Shown: positions 31,861-42,358 of the stretch, piece after piece | How the letters are laid out: each line of letters begins with the position of its first letter | Numbering within the stretch: position 1 is the first letter of the stretch | Origin: Acanthosepion esculentum | Lineage: Eukaryota; Mollusca; Cephalopoda; Sepiida; Sepiidae | Assembly (NCBI GenBank): GCA_964036315.1 | Contig: OZ038479.1 | Span: 54,344,746 to 54,408,745, forward strand | Direction: 5' to 3' | DNA length: 64,000 nt | Notes under the pieces: generated by a model | Database searches by the model: none | The model's input: only the letters and a program-made list of their open reading frames with translations | What the model was told of the DNA's origin: nothing | Position numbers and translations under genes: made by a program

Positions 31861-32440
31861 TTCTAGCCATGGTAGTTGCAAAACTAAAGAAAATGGTAGA
31901 ACAAGGCATATTGGAAAAAGTTACCCAATGTGGTAGTAGTTAGGCTTCACCAATTGTTGCGATACAAAAGCCCAATGGCGATTTGAGAATATGCGGGGTT
32001 TACAAAGTAGATGTGAATCACATCAGATATGCTCTGATTCATTCTCCTTACCTAGCACAGAAACAGCAAGTCATGAATTAGCAGGAATGAAATACTTTAC
32101 CAAGATTAACCTGGAATCGGCATATAACCAAATAGAAATTGATAGATCATTTAAAGAAGTCACTACAATTAATATCCTGATAGGCTTACTATGATGGGCA
32201 TTCCATTTGAAGTTAAGGCTTCAAGTCATATTTTTCAAAAGGCAATTGAAAAAATTCTATTGGAGGGGATAAAAAATATAATCATATATCAAGATAATAT
32301 AGGCATAGGTGCTTGCAGTAAAGAGGAATTAAAAAAACTGAACAAGTTTTAAACAAATTAAAAAATGCTGGTATGATGATAAATAGCAATAAATGCGAGT
32401 TAAATTGCAACAAAATATTGTATTTAGGATACCAAAATAT
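31861..32440 (+). pseudogene. Reverse transcriptase remnant
   Basis: Recognisable pieces over several frames include VEQGILEKVT, SPIVAIQKPNGDLRICG (with a stop just before ASPIV), YFTKINLESAYNQIEID, and a catalytic motif Y-x-D-D changed to YQDN at about 32286. LKNAGMMINSNKCEL lies near the end. At least three stops or shifts disrupt it. Confidence 0.8.
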
Positions 32441-32699
32441 TTAAAGAAGGAATTTCACAAGACAAAAAACTGATGAATAAAATATCAGAAGTATCTCCAA
32501 CAAAAAAAATAAAAATAGAATTAGAATCCTTTTTGGGATTGACCAATTTTTATAGCAAATATTTACCTAGATACAGTGACCTAAAAGAACTATTTGCAAA
32601 ATTACAGAAAAGAATACAGAATTTAAATGGATTCAAAAGCAAAGTATAGCTTTCGAAAGCTTAAAAAGGACACTAATAAGAAAACTGATTGCAAAAATC

Positions 32700-32860
32700 T
32701 TTGATCCAAAAAAAGAAGTGACATTGATTACAGATGCAAGTGAACATGCTTTAGCCACAATTTTATCTCAAGGTCATTTAATAATGTACCTGTCGAGAAA
32801 ATTAACTTCAGCTGTAGAAGACTATGTAAAAAGATACCCAAAATGTTCTGAAAAAAAAAA
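32700..32860 (+). pseudogene. RNase H remnant
   Basis: TLITDASEHALATILSQGH followed by IMYLSRKLTSAVEDY is the RNase H part of gypsy Pol with its catalytic Asp in TDAS. The remainder of RNase H is missing: about 32835 onwards already reads like the region before integrase, indicating an internal deletion. Confidence 0.75.
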
Positions 32861-32889
32861 AACAACTTTTGACAAAACAAAATTCATTC

Positions 32890-33470
32890 ATGGCCTAGAG
32901 AAAAAGAACTATGGGCTCAGGTACACATGGATCATGCCCATATTAAAGGCATGGGGCTATTTTTAATTTTAGTGGACACATTTTCGGGATGGTCCAAAGT
33001 AATTAAGGTTACTGACATGAAAGACACCACTGTAAAACAAATATTAAGAACAATATTTTCCAAGAATGAGGTGCTTAAAATTTTGGTCTCGGATAATGCG
33101 TCAGAATTTTGAAAGGAAACTTTGTGCTTGTGGCTAAAGAGTATTGGAGTTATTCCATATAAAACATCACCCAACCACCCACAATCAAATGGAATTGCAG
33201 AAAGAATGGTACAGACTGTAAAAATGGGACTAAATTCATTTTCCCCATCTAATGATAATATAGAGAGTAACTTACCAAAATCACTGTTAAGCTATAGGAC
33301 AATTCCACATGCCGGCAGACTACAAAGTCTCTCTGCATTAATGGGTAGACAGAGGGGAGCTCTCATAACAATGTCATTTTCAACAAGTGAAAGTGTATGG
33401 TATAAAAAAGCAAAGAATCTAATCCAGACTTTGTTGTACAGAAAGGACAGAATACATCAATACTAATGAA
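32890..33470 (+). pseudogene. Integrase remnant, catalytic residues present but frame broken
   Basis: The catalytic core is visible: first Asp in LILVDTFSGWSK region (and preceding MDHAHI), second Asp in VSDNASEF at about 33088-33111, and Glu in GIAERMVQTVK at about 33190. A TGA follows ASEF, so the core is split. The N-terminal zinc-binding part is largely gone. C-terminal homology ends by about 33400. Confidence 0.8.
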
Positions 33471-33798
33471 AAATGGACAAAATGTCCTGGCCCATACGGA
33501 TCAATTAAGAAGCAGAATGGAACCCGAGTATATAGAAATGGACAAAGAATCTGAAGGTGAAGGACATGAAGGAGGGGAAGGGATTAATGAATCCAGTAGT
33601 GAAACTGAACAATCTATGGATGATGATAACCAGAAATCTGACGAGGAGTCAGAAGAAGAAAATGAACTCAGACCTGGGTTCCCTATAAGAAGAAATCAAG
33701 ATTCACACCAAAAAAGACAGTTTAGATTCCCAAGAATAAATAGAAGGAGTCAAAGACCAACGAAGGGCATAAGGCCATCTTGGTTCAGAAGGATATAG
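33466..33798 (+). pseudogene. Acidic/basic C-terminal tail of Pol
   Basis: This 110-codon frame (KNGQNVLAHTDQLRSRMEPE, then a Glu/Ser/Asp-rich stretch and a Lys/Arg/Pro-rich end RPTKGIRPSWFRRI) lies directly after integrase and before the right LTR. Such a tail is common at the end of gypsy Pol, so it is not an independent gene. Confidence 0.6.
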
Positions 33799-33900
33799 TA
33801 TGTTATGTAAATGAGATACTGCTATAAAAGCAGTAAGCAACAGCGAATGCCAGTTGAGCTACCATCTGTGGACCTGACAACAACTATTCCAGAGATTACT
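33794..33900 (+). mobile_element. Right LTR remnant with 225-bp deletion
   Basis: 33794-33870 matches 30264-30339, then 33871-33900 matches 30565-30594. The 225 bp in between on the left side are absent here. The junction is a 5-bp CTGTG, present at both ends of the missing segment (30335-30339 and 30560-30564). Confidence 0.75.
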
Positions 33901-33929
33901 TCATAACAATGCTGTTTATTGGAATTGTT

Positions 33930-34455
33930 GGCAAAACATGGTTCAATTGCCAGATGATTTGAACTTTATAAAATGGTAAGTAATAAGGATTTCCTTATAG
34001 TTGGTTCAGCTATTTTAACAATTTAGTAAATGTTTATAAATTTATGAATAAAAATTGTTTTTATATTTATTTCTTTATAAATTGGTAAATGATAAATATT
34101 GCATTGCATTAATTTTAATTGTGTAACTTTTTATAATGTTGTAAATAAAAAATTATTCTTGTAAATAAAGAATTTAATAAATAAATAAAAACAAAACAAA
34201 AGTCATTGAAACAAAGCGACCATTGATGACAATTCCAGAACAACGTAACTATAAAGAATTTTTTCTATCCTCTGCCAGCCGCAGTGATGTTTTTGTTGTA
34301 AATTCTCAATAACAAAATTTTTTAGAAATTCACTTTCATCGTATGTTTAAGTTTTATTACAATTCTAATCTTCACTTTAAAAAAAAAATAAACATGAAGT
34401 GTGAAGGTAGTTAAAATAATAGCGGTGTTGATGGAAAAATTGGTCTTTTGGTACT
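33930..34455. mobile_element. Rearranged copy related to the MITE at 15970
   Basis: 33930-34110 is roughly the complement of 16130-16260 (AATTTATAAACATTTAC region). From 34287 the plus strand matches 16335-16500 (TTTTTGTTGTAAATTCTCAA, TTACAATTCTAATC, TTAAAATAATAGCGGTGT). The two parts lie in an altered arrangement. Confidence 0.6.
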
Positions 34456-34829
34456 TCACATTTTTTTCTTTTTTGTTTTACTACATAAAGGTACAAGTTT
34501 GCCCAAATTACCATTGGTTAAATTTTAAAACGAATCAAAGCATATTAAAAAGATCAGGCCTAATTTTGTGGATTCATTCAATACAAGTTAGGAAGCTGGC
34601 CTGGAGGTGATTGCTCTGGGTTGGGCCATCTGAGGGAGTGTGTGTCTGATATTTTTAGAGGTTCCAAATCCCCATTGACACCAGGAATAAACATCAGTGA
34701 TGAATCATCCTGGTGCACTGTAGGGGGTGCTTGAGATAGGCATATACAAGCAGTTTTTTTGTGAGGTGGGGAATAACTCATCATCCATGTCTGTCAGTAA
34801 CCCATACTTTCAATCTGGATTTGAATTCC
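34456..34829. other. Unassigned stretch
   Basis: Less AT-rich from 34590 to 34800 (GGCCTGGAGGTGATTGCTCT). No coding frame or partner copy recognised; repeat origin likely. Confidence 0.35.
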
Positions 34830-35112
34830 TACGGTGGAGTAATGGATAGCAGCTCGGATCGAGGAACCGGAGAGCTGAGTTCAAATTCCAGTCAAATCCA
34901 TTACATTCACTTACATGCTAATACCCTTGGGAAAGGTATGAATGAGTAAATAGCAAGACAGACTGGGTTCTATAGCCTTGGATGGCAACTGGTTTGCCGC
35001 AGAAAGAAATGGCAACCTACTGCGGGGAAAAACTCTGCCTCATCAGTTATATATCGAAAGATACATGATCGCCTAAGCATGAATCACACATGGCACATAA
35101 CTGACTGACTCA
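34830..35112 (+). mobile_element. tRNA-derived SINE family S1, copy b
   Basis: GGTGGAGTAATGGATAGCAG and GAGTTCAAATTCCAGTC are A- and B-box-like; AATACCCTTGGGAAAGGTAT, CTGGGTTCTATAGCCTTGG, ATCGAAAGATACATGATCGC and CATAACTGACTGACT follow as in copy a at 10462. Confidence 0.8.
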
Positions 35113-35189
35113 TTCCGTGTAAGAGATTAGGAATGATTGAAAAATATTTCAGACTTGAATATGGTACTGAATAGGCCAACTTATTTGAT

Positions 35190-35380
35190 AAGAGTGAAAA
35201 CTGCAACTGGTTACTACCTCTTTCTCCACTGTGTGCCACTGACTATCCTCACCAACAGGTTGTCACGTGATCCTCAAAGGCCCCTTTAAGGTAGCAGGGA
35301 AACCAGACAACAGGGAAATAATTGCCTTCTTCGAAAGTCTTAATATTTAAATATATATTCTTGTTCTGTTACCATAGTCC
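35190..35380 (+). repeat. Dispersed repeat R7, copy a
   Basis: Shares with 37660-37880: GTTACTACCTCT against GTTACCACCTCT, CCACTGACTA, GGTTGTCA against GGCTGTCA, GGCCCCTTTAA, AATAATTGCCTT and TTAATATT-AAATATA. No coding frame. Class unknown. Confidence 0.65.
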
Positions 35381-36329
35381 AAACCTGTATTGTTTTACTT
35401 CCCCTTTGTCCCTTTTTTCAGTTTAGTTACTTTTTCGGTTACACACTGTTTCTTGACCACTCCCCGTTAGCCCTTAGTTATCTCCGCAGCTGGCACAGTA
35501 AAAATCATGGGCCCAAGCGTATGGTTCATATTTTTATCATCCCCCTGAACTTTATCTCCAGTAATAGCATTATCTTTTCTCTTAAAACATTGGTCTCTCA
35601 TGTTATTATTTGGACATTTGTTTAATGCAGGCACCTTTTACATTTATTTTCCATTTGTATCTCTCTATGTAGAATCCTTTTCCCCACAATGTTCACTGCT
35701 CCCAAACTGTGACTTTCTTCCTTTCTGAGAACCTACTCTGCAACATTGAAACGTATCTCTCTAATAAACTTTATACATATTCATGAAAACAGTATTTGCA
35801 ACCTTCCTTTACCCATGTAGACGAATGGTCTTGCTTGTATATTCAAGCCTCTGGAATGCTTTTGTCAAATAATGGCAACAGTAAAAATGGCACAAGTAGA
35901 AAAATCGGGAAAAAAATATGTTTATTGAAATATACACTATTGGCAAAAAATTGGTTTTGAATGAAATATAATTTTTTTAAAATATCATATATAACTTTTT
36001 ATTTATTTACTTACTTTTTAATATTAACAAAAAAAAGTAGAATTGTTTTACCTCCATTTGTCAATATAAAATTATGCGTTTAAAATTTATGAAAAACTAT
36101 TACGATAAAATCAAATATGTTTAAACATGAGCACAGTAAACAGAAAACAACTGTTCTCTGATTAAAAATTTAACTTTAAATAGTTTAAAATTAAACAGTT
36201 CTGGTATTTAATTTTAACCTGTTTAAAAAGTCTGTTTTCCACTTATGCCCTTTCTTCTATTTTTTCACTTGTATCATTTTTACCAGTGTCATTATTACTA
36301 TTCACCACTTTTGTCATATTCCTTTTTAC
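35381..36329. other. AT-rich stretch, nothing recognised
   Basis: No credible frame or partner repeat; contains TTTAAAA/AAATTTTA-rich text only. Confidence 0.4.
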
Positions 36330-37265
36330 TAGGTACCTCAAAAAATTTTTTTAAAAGTGTGTACCCTGATGAAAAAAAGTTGTAAACTTGATAAAAACTA
36401 ATTTTTATTGTCAAACTATTTATGTTATTACTAAGAGGAAAGACCTAAGTATTTTGTTATTATATCTTTTAATCCTTTCTAGCATGTTTGAAATTTTGGT
36501 GAAAAACCTTGTTTTTCTTGCATCAGTGGGTGAGCCAAAGATTAGTATGGACAGTAGAAAGCACATTGTTTTGAAAATTCTTGCAAAAATCAATTGTCAG
36601 ATTTGAATGAAATTTTCAGGACTTATTCACAAATGAATGAAATTATCATTGAAATTTTTTTTTTAGAAAATCTTGGTAAAATTTTTTTTTCTAACATCTG
36701 TTACCCCCAATTACTTAGTTTTATAAAATTTTGAGAAATTAAAATTCCAGTATCTTCATATTTATATTAGTTAAACATAGGACTCCTTGGAGAATTTAAA
36801 CCATGAATTTGTTTTTGTCAAACAGAAACACTATTTACTGAAAATCTGCTCTGAATCATAAAATAAACAATGCAATAAAATTTAATTAGAATTATTTAAT
36901 TAGAAAATTTAATTAGAATTATTTAATTAGAAAATCTTTTAATTGCTTTTAGAAATAAGATATATTAAGAACATTATTGTCTTAAAAAGTGTTTTTCAAG
37001 GAAGATTGGATTTTTACAAGAATTGTTTTCAGTTTTTAAGATTTTAATTAGAAAAATTATTCAGTTTTAAACCTTTTAAAACTCTGTATTAATTTCAGCC
37101 TTTTAGATATTATTATTAAATAAAACCTATATTTATTACTCATAAATGGAAAAAGGCTTAGTACAAATCATCAAACACCAATATCTTTTAAATAATTTTT
37201 TTTTTTTTATTGGTGTCTAAATGTGCCGTTTTTTGTAAGTACAGGTGATCATACACAATATTAAC
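36330..37265 (+). repeat. Older copy related to the 2-kb non-coding transposon family
   Basis: Starts CTAGGTACCTC, then GTACCCTGATGAAAAAAAG and ACTAAGAGGAAAGACC, matching the left-end region at 42272 and 25215. Its right part (36835-37265) is the sequence into which copy 1 is inserted at 25207. I could not find its right terminus. Confidence 0.55.
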
Positions 37266-37659
37266 AGAAAATAAGAGTGGTTTACTATAGTAAACAGGAA
37301 TTTTCCATTTTATGTTTTATGTAAAAATAAAAATAATGCCACCTTCTGTAAAAAAAAAGTGTATTTTATTTAAATGTATTTACATGCAAAATTATTTATT
37401 GGTAGAAAGTAATGGAGTGCTTGGAAAGAGAAAGGATATATCATGGTCTTCTCCACTTTCCAAGGTTCACTATTGGCATTAGTACATCCTTGATATACTA
37501 ACACCATAACAAGACAAAGGGATGAACTAGAATAAACCCAAAAAATGAATTCCAAAAATTAGTTATATATCACAAATAGTTGCAAGCGGGGAAATTAAAA
37601 CACATATAACGAAAGGGAAGAAATAAAAATAAGACTTTTTTTTTATTTATGATTCTTAC

Positions 37660-37880
37660 TTACGATGCATGGGAAACCTCTGTTGTCAGCTTAACTACAA
37701 CTTGTTACCACCTCTACCTCCATTGCGTACTAAGCGGCCACTGACTACCTTCAACAATAGGCTGTCATATAACTCTCCAGGGCCCTTTAATATACCACTC
37801 AATTCTTCTTGTCAATAGGAGATAATAACCTTTTGTATTCCTACACAAGTTTTAATATTCAAATATACTAAGAATAACAA
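37660..37880 (+). repeat. Dispersed repeat R7, copy b
   Basis: CAACTTGTTACCACCTCTAC, CGGCCACTGACTACCTTCAA and AGGGCCCTTTAATATACC; see copy a at 35190. Confidence 0.65.
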
Positions 37881-37894
37881 TGACAATTTCACAG

Positions 37895-38520
37895 TTTTCC
37901 CATTTGAATTTTCTGATGGATCTTAATTCTTAAACTAATGTTTGAATAAGCTGATGATGATTTCTATGATAATAAAATATCCATAGAAATTCCCCTAGCC
38001 TATCATTAAATATCTGAGCTTAACAACTTTTACAAAATGTTGCAATAACAACTTTAACAAAATGTTGCAATAACAATTTTAACAAAATGTTGCAATAACA
38101 ATTTTAACAAAATGTTGCAATAACAACTTTAAGAAAATATTGCAATAACAACTTTAACAAAATGTTGCAATAACAACTTTAAGAAATATATTGCAATAAC
38201 AACTTTAACAAAATGTTGCAATAACAACTTTAACAAAATATTGCAATAACAACTTTAACAAAATGTTGCAATAACAACTTTAAGAAAATATTGCAATAAC
38301 AACTTTAACAAAATGTTGCAATAACAACTTTAACAAAATATTGCAATAACAACTTTAAGAAAATATTGCAATAACAATTTTAACAAAATGTTGCAATATT
38401 TTCTTAAAGTTGTTATTGCAACATTTTGTTAAAGTTGTTATTGGGGGTACAAATGAAAAGATTTGAAATTGACAACTTTTTCTATGTCACTGGAACAGAT
38501 GTCAAACACTTCTATCTTTT
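37895..38520 (+). repeat. Dispersed repeat R6, copy b, expanded by a minisatellite
   Basis: Flanks match 13010-13280: TTTTCTGATG-ATCTTAAT, GATAATAAAATATCCATAGA and, after the array, GGTACAAATGAAAAGATTTG then AAATTGACAACTTTTT. The copy at 13 kb has only one unit of the 25-bp word at the corresponding place. Confidence 0.75.
38024..38443 (+). repeat. 25-bp minisatellite, 15 direct units and 2 inverted units
   Basis: The unit is AACAACTTTAACAAAATGTT plus GCAAT. About 15 direct copies run to 38395, with two common variants (AACAAAATGTTGCAAT and AAGAAAATATTGCAAT). Then about two units follow in inverse orientation (ATTGCAACATTTTGTTAAAG), ending at GTTGTTATTG. Confidence 0.92.
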
Positions 38521-38629
38521 CTTTCTCACTGAAACCATATAAAATTATATTCTTATATGATTAATTATGTATGGCTAACAATAATTGATTTTTAAATATG
38601 GTTGGCGATAATTCATTTTTTGTAGACAG

Positions 38630-39150
38630 AGAACAACTGAAAAAATATTTAGAGTTGCCTGCTCCCAGGGAACAGCTGCCTATGGCAGTATCTCCTCATT
38701 GGAATAAAGAGATCACAGCAATACACTGACCCTGGTGTATGCACTAGGTTGCCTCAGGTGATGAAACCAACCTTTTTTTTTCGATCTTGTCATCAGGGGG
38801 GGAGGGGGGATGAGTAAATACCATACTACTTGTACTATTCGTACTGTTAGTGTTTTTTAGTTGTATCTCTGTCTGTGGTCAGAGCGCAGCTGAAAAAATA
38901 ATGGGAGGTACCTGGTCCTGGGAACAGCTGTCTGTGGTAGCACACCCCTAATTGAACTAAAGATGGGGTGTTGCTAGTAATACTGATGCCAGCACAACCG
39001 ATGGTTGCGGGGACTGAGCAATTTCTGACCCTATCCTTGGTTCACACGCTTGGGCTCTCTCCGTTTTTAACTGACTTTGTGTCACATCCCGTCCCTGTGG
39101 GAAGATGAGTAAATATATGGTACTTGTTCTACTGTAATGGTCCTTGGACT
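38630..39150 (+). repeat. Tandem duplication R8 (diverged, about 250-bp unit)
   Basis: CAACTGAAAAAATA against CAGCTGAAAAAATA, CCCAGGGAACAGCTGCCTAT against CTGGGAACAGCTGTCTGT, GGCAGTATC against GGTAGCACA, and GATGAGTAAATA in both units. No coding frame spans it. Origin unknown. Confidence 0.65.
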
Positions 39151-39764
39151 GCTGTCAGTGGTATGAGCAATATCCCATTTCAAAATACATCTTTTTTTAG
39201 GAAATCCGTGACGATACCTAACATTAACTGATTCAATGAAGATTAAGAGCAAATCTAAAATCCTTTTGGATTAACACTTGCATTATATTATCATGGTACC
39301 AAAGCAATGAAAGCTTTTCTATGCAGAAGTCATGTCTTATTTTTAAAGTCAGCATTTAAAATGCTAGATTTTTATCTGAGCCACATTTTCAAAACAAGCA
39401 TTTGGTTAGAAAGTAACGAAACAAACAAGGATTAAAATTTCAACAAATATATAAAATATTTTGTCAAATATAGATAATATATACATAGTGGTTTGAAAGG
39501 TGGCAAAAATTGTTCATATGTAGTTATTCAGTTGCTGTTGGCAAGGAAAGCAATTCAGTGTAAGTGTGGGGCAGGAATTGACTGATTTCTTGCGTTGGCT
39601 GGCTGAAGTCAGAGTTGGGATAGTTCTGGATAGGATTCGCTGCTGTTGGGGTTTGATGTATGCCTTTCTTCATTGTTGAAATCCACACCTGTGCCTGTTG
39701 GTCAGTCGATGTCATGGTGGTGGGTTGATTCCAGGAAAGGCACGTTGGTTACTGAGATTATAGT
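39151..39764. other. Unassigned stretch
   Basis: The short frame at 39524-39715 (minus) has no domain. The region is probably old repeat. Confidence 0.35.
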
Positions 39765-40000
39765 CTTGGCGATGAGGAATGTCTTTTGTATAAATACTTT
39801 TATGGCAATTGTTCGAATGAGCTCTTCACTATGGTACCTAGAGTTTTTGAACTTAAATGCAGCACTAGACTGGTGTTGAGATTTCATCAATTTACAGTTG
39901 AGCTGGCTAGATGTAACCCAAGAAATCTATGCTAACAGTTTATTCTCTCACACTTTTCACTCTTGGAACACCCTTCTGGCTGCATGCTTGAGTGGGATAC
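39765..40000 (+). mobile_element. LINE 3' end fragment
   Basis: TAAATACTTTTATGGCAATT, AACTTAAATGCAGCACTAGA, TTTACAGTTGAGCTGGCTAG, CTATGCTAACAGTTTATTCT and CTTGGAACACCCTTCTGGC follow the C-terminal coding part of the LINE at 54280-54450. Frames are interrupted. The fragment ends abruptly. Confidence 0.65.
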
Positions 40001-40656
40001 CTGTTGGATTTTGGTTGAGTGTGATATCAATGAGATGGGGATCACAGTGGTGACAATGAGGGAGGTAATCATGGCTGTGTGTCAACAGATGGCCTTTCAG
40101 ACTGCAATGTGTCAGTCATTTAATAGGGGCATATTTTTAAGCAAATCAGGGTCATCTTTTTTCCAGTGGGAATATTCATGATTGGCTATTGTATTTTATT
40201 GCAGGGATTTGTTTTGTGGACTGGATGTGATGCTTGGAGCCCCTGCAATTTCTTTTATTTTGAGTTTTGCTTTCTTAATGTTCACCTCCAGCCAAAATGC
40301 AGTTTGAATCAGAGAAAGAGAGAGAGAGATCTAATTACAGTGGAATATAACACACTGACTGCTAACACTGGTAGCAAATGCACAACAAGTGATTTACTAA
40401 GCACAGCTTAGATGTGGCACAAGGCCAAGATTAAGGCAAAACCCATGGAGGTTCGAAAATGCATAATTATTCTCACTATGCAGCAGTCACCTAAAAGTAT
40501 TAGTAGATGTTCATTTATTTATGGAGATTCAAACTATGTACAAAATGGTTTGTAAAATTGATTTGCTTGAAAGAAAAGTGATTGGAATAGAAAATTGCCA
40601 GTTTTACTTCCATATTTGTAAAATTTTTACTTTCAATAGGTTGTTGAATTTGTGTT
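40001..40656. repeat. Unassigned stretch with an R3-like piece
   Basis: 40388-40480 (TGGCACAAGGCCAAGATTAA region) resembles the repeat R3 at 56160. A short (GA)n tract lies at 40312-40328. No gene. Confidence 0.4.
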
Positions 40657-40677
40657 ATCTATCTATCTATCTATCCA

Positions 40678-40742
<65 letters not shown>

Positions 40743-40768
40743 TATTATATATGTATTTATATATATAC

Positions 40769-40810
<42 letters not shown>
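40657..40810. repeat. (CTAT)n followed by (TA)n microsatellite
   Basis: CTATCTATCTATCTAT leads into a long TA run with a few interruptions, ending exactly where the hairpin starts. Confidence 0.95.
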
Positions 40811-40813
<3 letters not shown>

Positions 40814-40915
40814 GGATTGGTGTGAGTTTGTGATCCTGGGTTTCACGCTAATTGTGATCGTCAGACAATCACAAATAGTGCGAAACCCAGGATCACAAAC
40901 TCACACCACTCCAAC
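40811..40915. repeat. Near-perfect 50-bp-arm hairpin in a TA microsatellite
   Basis: The left arm (40811-40860) begins GTTGGATTGGTGTGAGTTTG; the right arm (40866-40915) is its complement with a few changes and ends AAACTCACACCACTCCAAC. The loop is 5 bp (TCAGA). The arms contain CCTGGGTTTC and CACAA; no coding potential. It may be a full-palindrome MITE or an inverted duplication of a microsatellite flank. Confidence 0.9.
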
Positions 40916-41101
40916 TATGTTAGCTCTATCACTGATATTGCTTTCCAGTAAGTACCGCGCATATATAATATATAAATAATATATATAAAAAATTGAATAT
41001 ATGCATACATATATATATATTTATATACATACACATTTTACATATATTTATATAAATATATATATTTATATATATTTACATATATATTTATAAATATATT
41101 T

Positions 41102-41136
<35 letters not shown>

Positions 41137-41189
41137 TATATATATATAAATATATAAATATATATATATATATAAATATATATATATAA

Positions 41190-41220
<31 letters not shown>

Positions 41221-41235
41221 AATATATATATATAA

Positions 41236-41268
<33 letters not shown>

Positions 41269-41280
41269 AATATATATATG

Positions 41281-41352
<72 letters not shown>
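40916..41352. repeat. TA/TAAA-rich microsatellite block
   Basis: From about 40960 to 41352 the sequence is TATATAAATATA-type text with a pure TA tail. The 145-codon minus-strand frame 41066-41503 is a translation of this repeat (Tyr-Ile dipeptides), not a gene. Confidence 0.95.
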
Positions 41353-41355
<3 letters not shown>

Positions 41356-41969
41356 TTTGTGAAATAAAATGAAAGTTTATGAATTCCAGTTTTCCTTGAT
41401 TATCTCCCTTGACAGTCGCTCTTTTAAAATACAGCAACCGTAAGTAAACATTGCCATTTTTGAAGAAAGTTTTTAACCCAGAAAAGTTAAGTTTATTAAA
41501 CATTTTCTTCTTTTTATTTTGTCCCTATTTTGCACTGAGTTACGGAAGACGAAAGAAAACAGAAGTAAGTATATTCTTTTCTTTGTTTATGAATAATAAT
41601 ATAGCTTGTACATTTTTCCTTTTTCTAAAACACAAATCCGACGAAAGAAAAACAATGTTGTTCTTTTCCGTTTTTTTTAATTATCACAGACGTTTTAAAG
41701 GTAGTAAGTATTGTTCGTTAGTAGCGAAGATAACGTTTTCCCATAAGCTCAAAACGAATATAAAATGACCAACGTTTGTCACTTAGCAGATAATAATCAA
41801 GACATATTTGGAATGGATTTCAACAAGGTAAAATTTTGAAAATCTTTCTTTTGAACTTAACTTTCTTTTGTCATAAAATAAAAAAGCGTTGATAATTTTT
41901 TGTAAAATTCTTTTACACAATTTAAAAATCATCGTAATTGAAAAAAATTTTTTTTTTTCTTCAAAAGAT
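41353..41969. other. AT-rich stretch, nothing recognised
   Basis: No coding support. Confidence 0.4.
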
Positions 41970-42090
41970 CCATTTCTTTTTCCTCTTACTAATAACAGGT
42001 TTGGTGATAAAATTTCGTTTTTATTATTTTTTGTGCGTTTTTTCATGATGTCTCTCTTTTAGAGAATTTTTGAATGTACCTCCTTTTCAG
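41970..42090. mobile_element. Right-end fragment of the 2-kb non-coding transposon family
   Basis: TTTTCCTCTTACTAATAACA, GATAAAATTTCGTTTTTATT and GAATGTACCTCC are diverged forms of the right end seen at 27040-27165 and 44165-44285. Confidence 0.6.
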
Positions 42091-42271
42091 TTGATTCGAA
42101 CCAGGTAAAATGTTAGCAGATACGAAGTTTAAAAATCTAAAGTCAGTGCCCATACGCAATAACTTCTTTTTCAGAATTTCCTAGCCTGAAGTTAAGGATG
42201 CGTATTATCCACGAATAATTTAGATAAAACTTGTCAAGCAATGTAATATTTTACTTAAATTTGAAGTTTTC

Positions 42272-42358
42272 TAGGAATGTCCAAAAATTCGTTAAAAAAG
42301 AGCATACCCTGATGAAAGAAAAAGCTCCAAAGTTGATTAAAAAGAATTTGTATTGTCT
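42272..42358 (+). mobile_element. Left end of an older related transposon, interrupted by copy 2
   Basis: CTAGGAATGTCCAAAAATTC, GTTAAAAAAGAGCATACCCT and TGATTAAAAAGAATTTGTAT show a diverged left terminus. It continues after copy 2 at 44286 (TAAGAGGAATGACC, matching TAAGAGGAAAGATC at 25315 and 42460). Confidence 0.6.

Larger units (their letters stand above)
30264..33905 (+). mobile_element. Decayed Ty3/gypsy LTR retrotransposon
   Basis: Terminal repeats at 30264 and 33794 flank gag-like, protease, reverse transcriptase, RNase H and integrase remnants in that order, the Ty3/gypsy arrangement with integrase last. All domains are broken by stops, frameshifts and deletions, and a 76-bp (TA)n tract lies between gag and protease. 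No envelope-like frame is seen. I see no convincing target duplication. The element is dead. Confidence 0.85.

Noticed and set aside
38024..38443. CRISPR-like array
   Set aside because: The 25-bp units are directly adjacent with no spacers, and the sequence is eukaryotic; it is a minisatellite.
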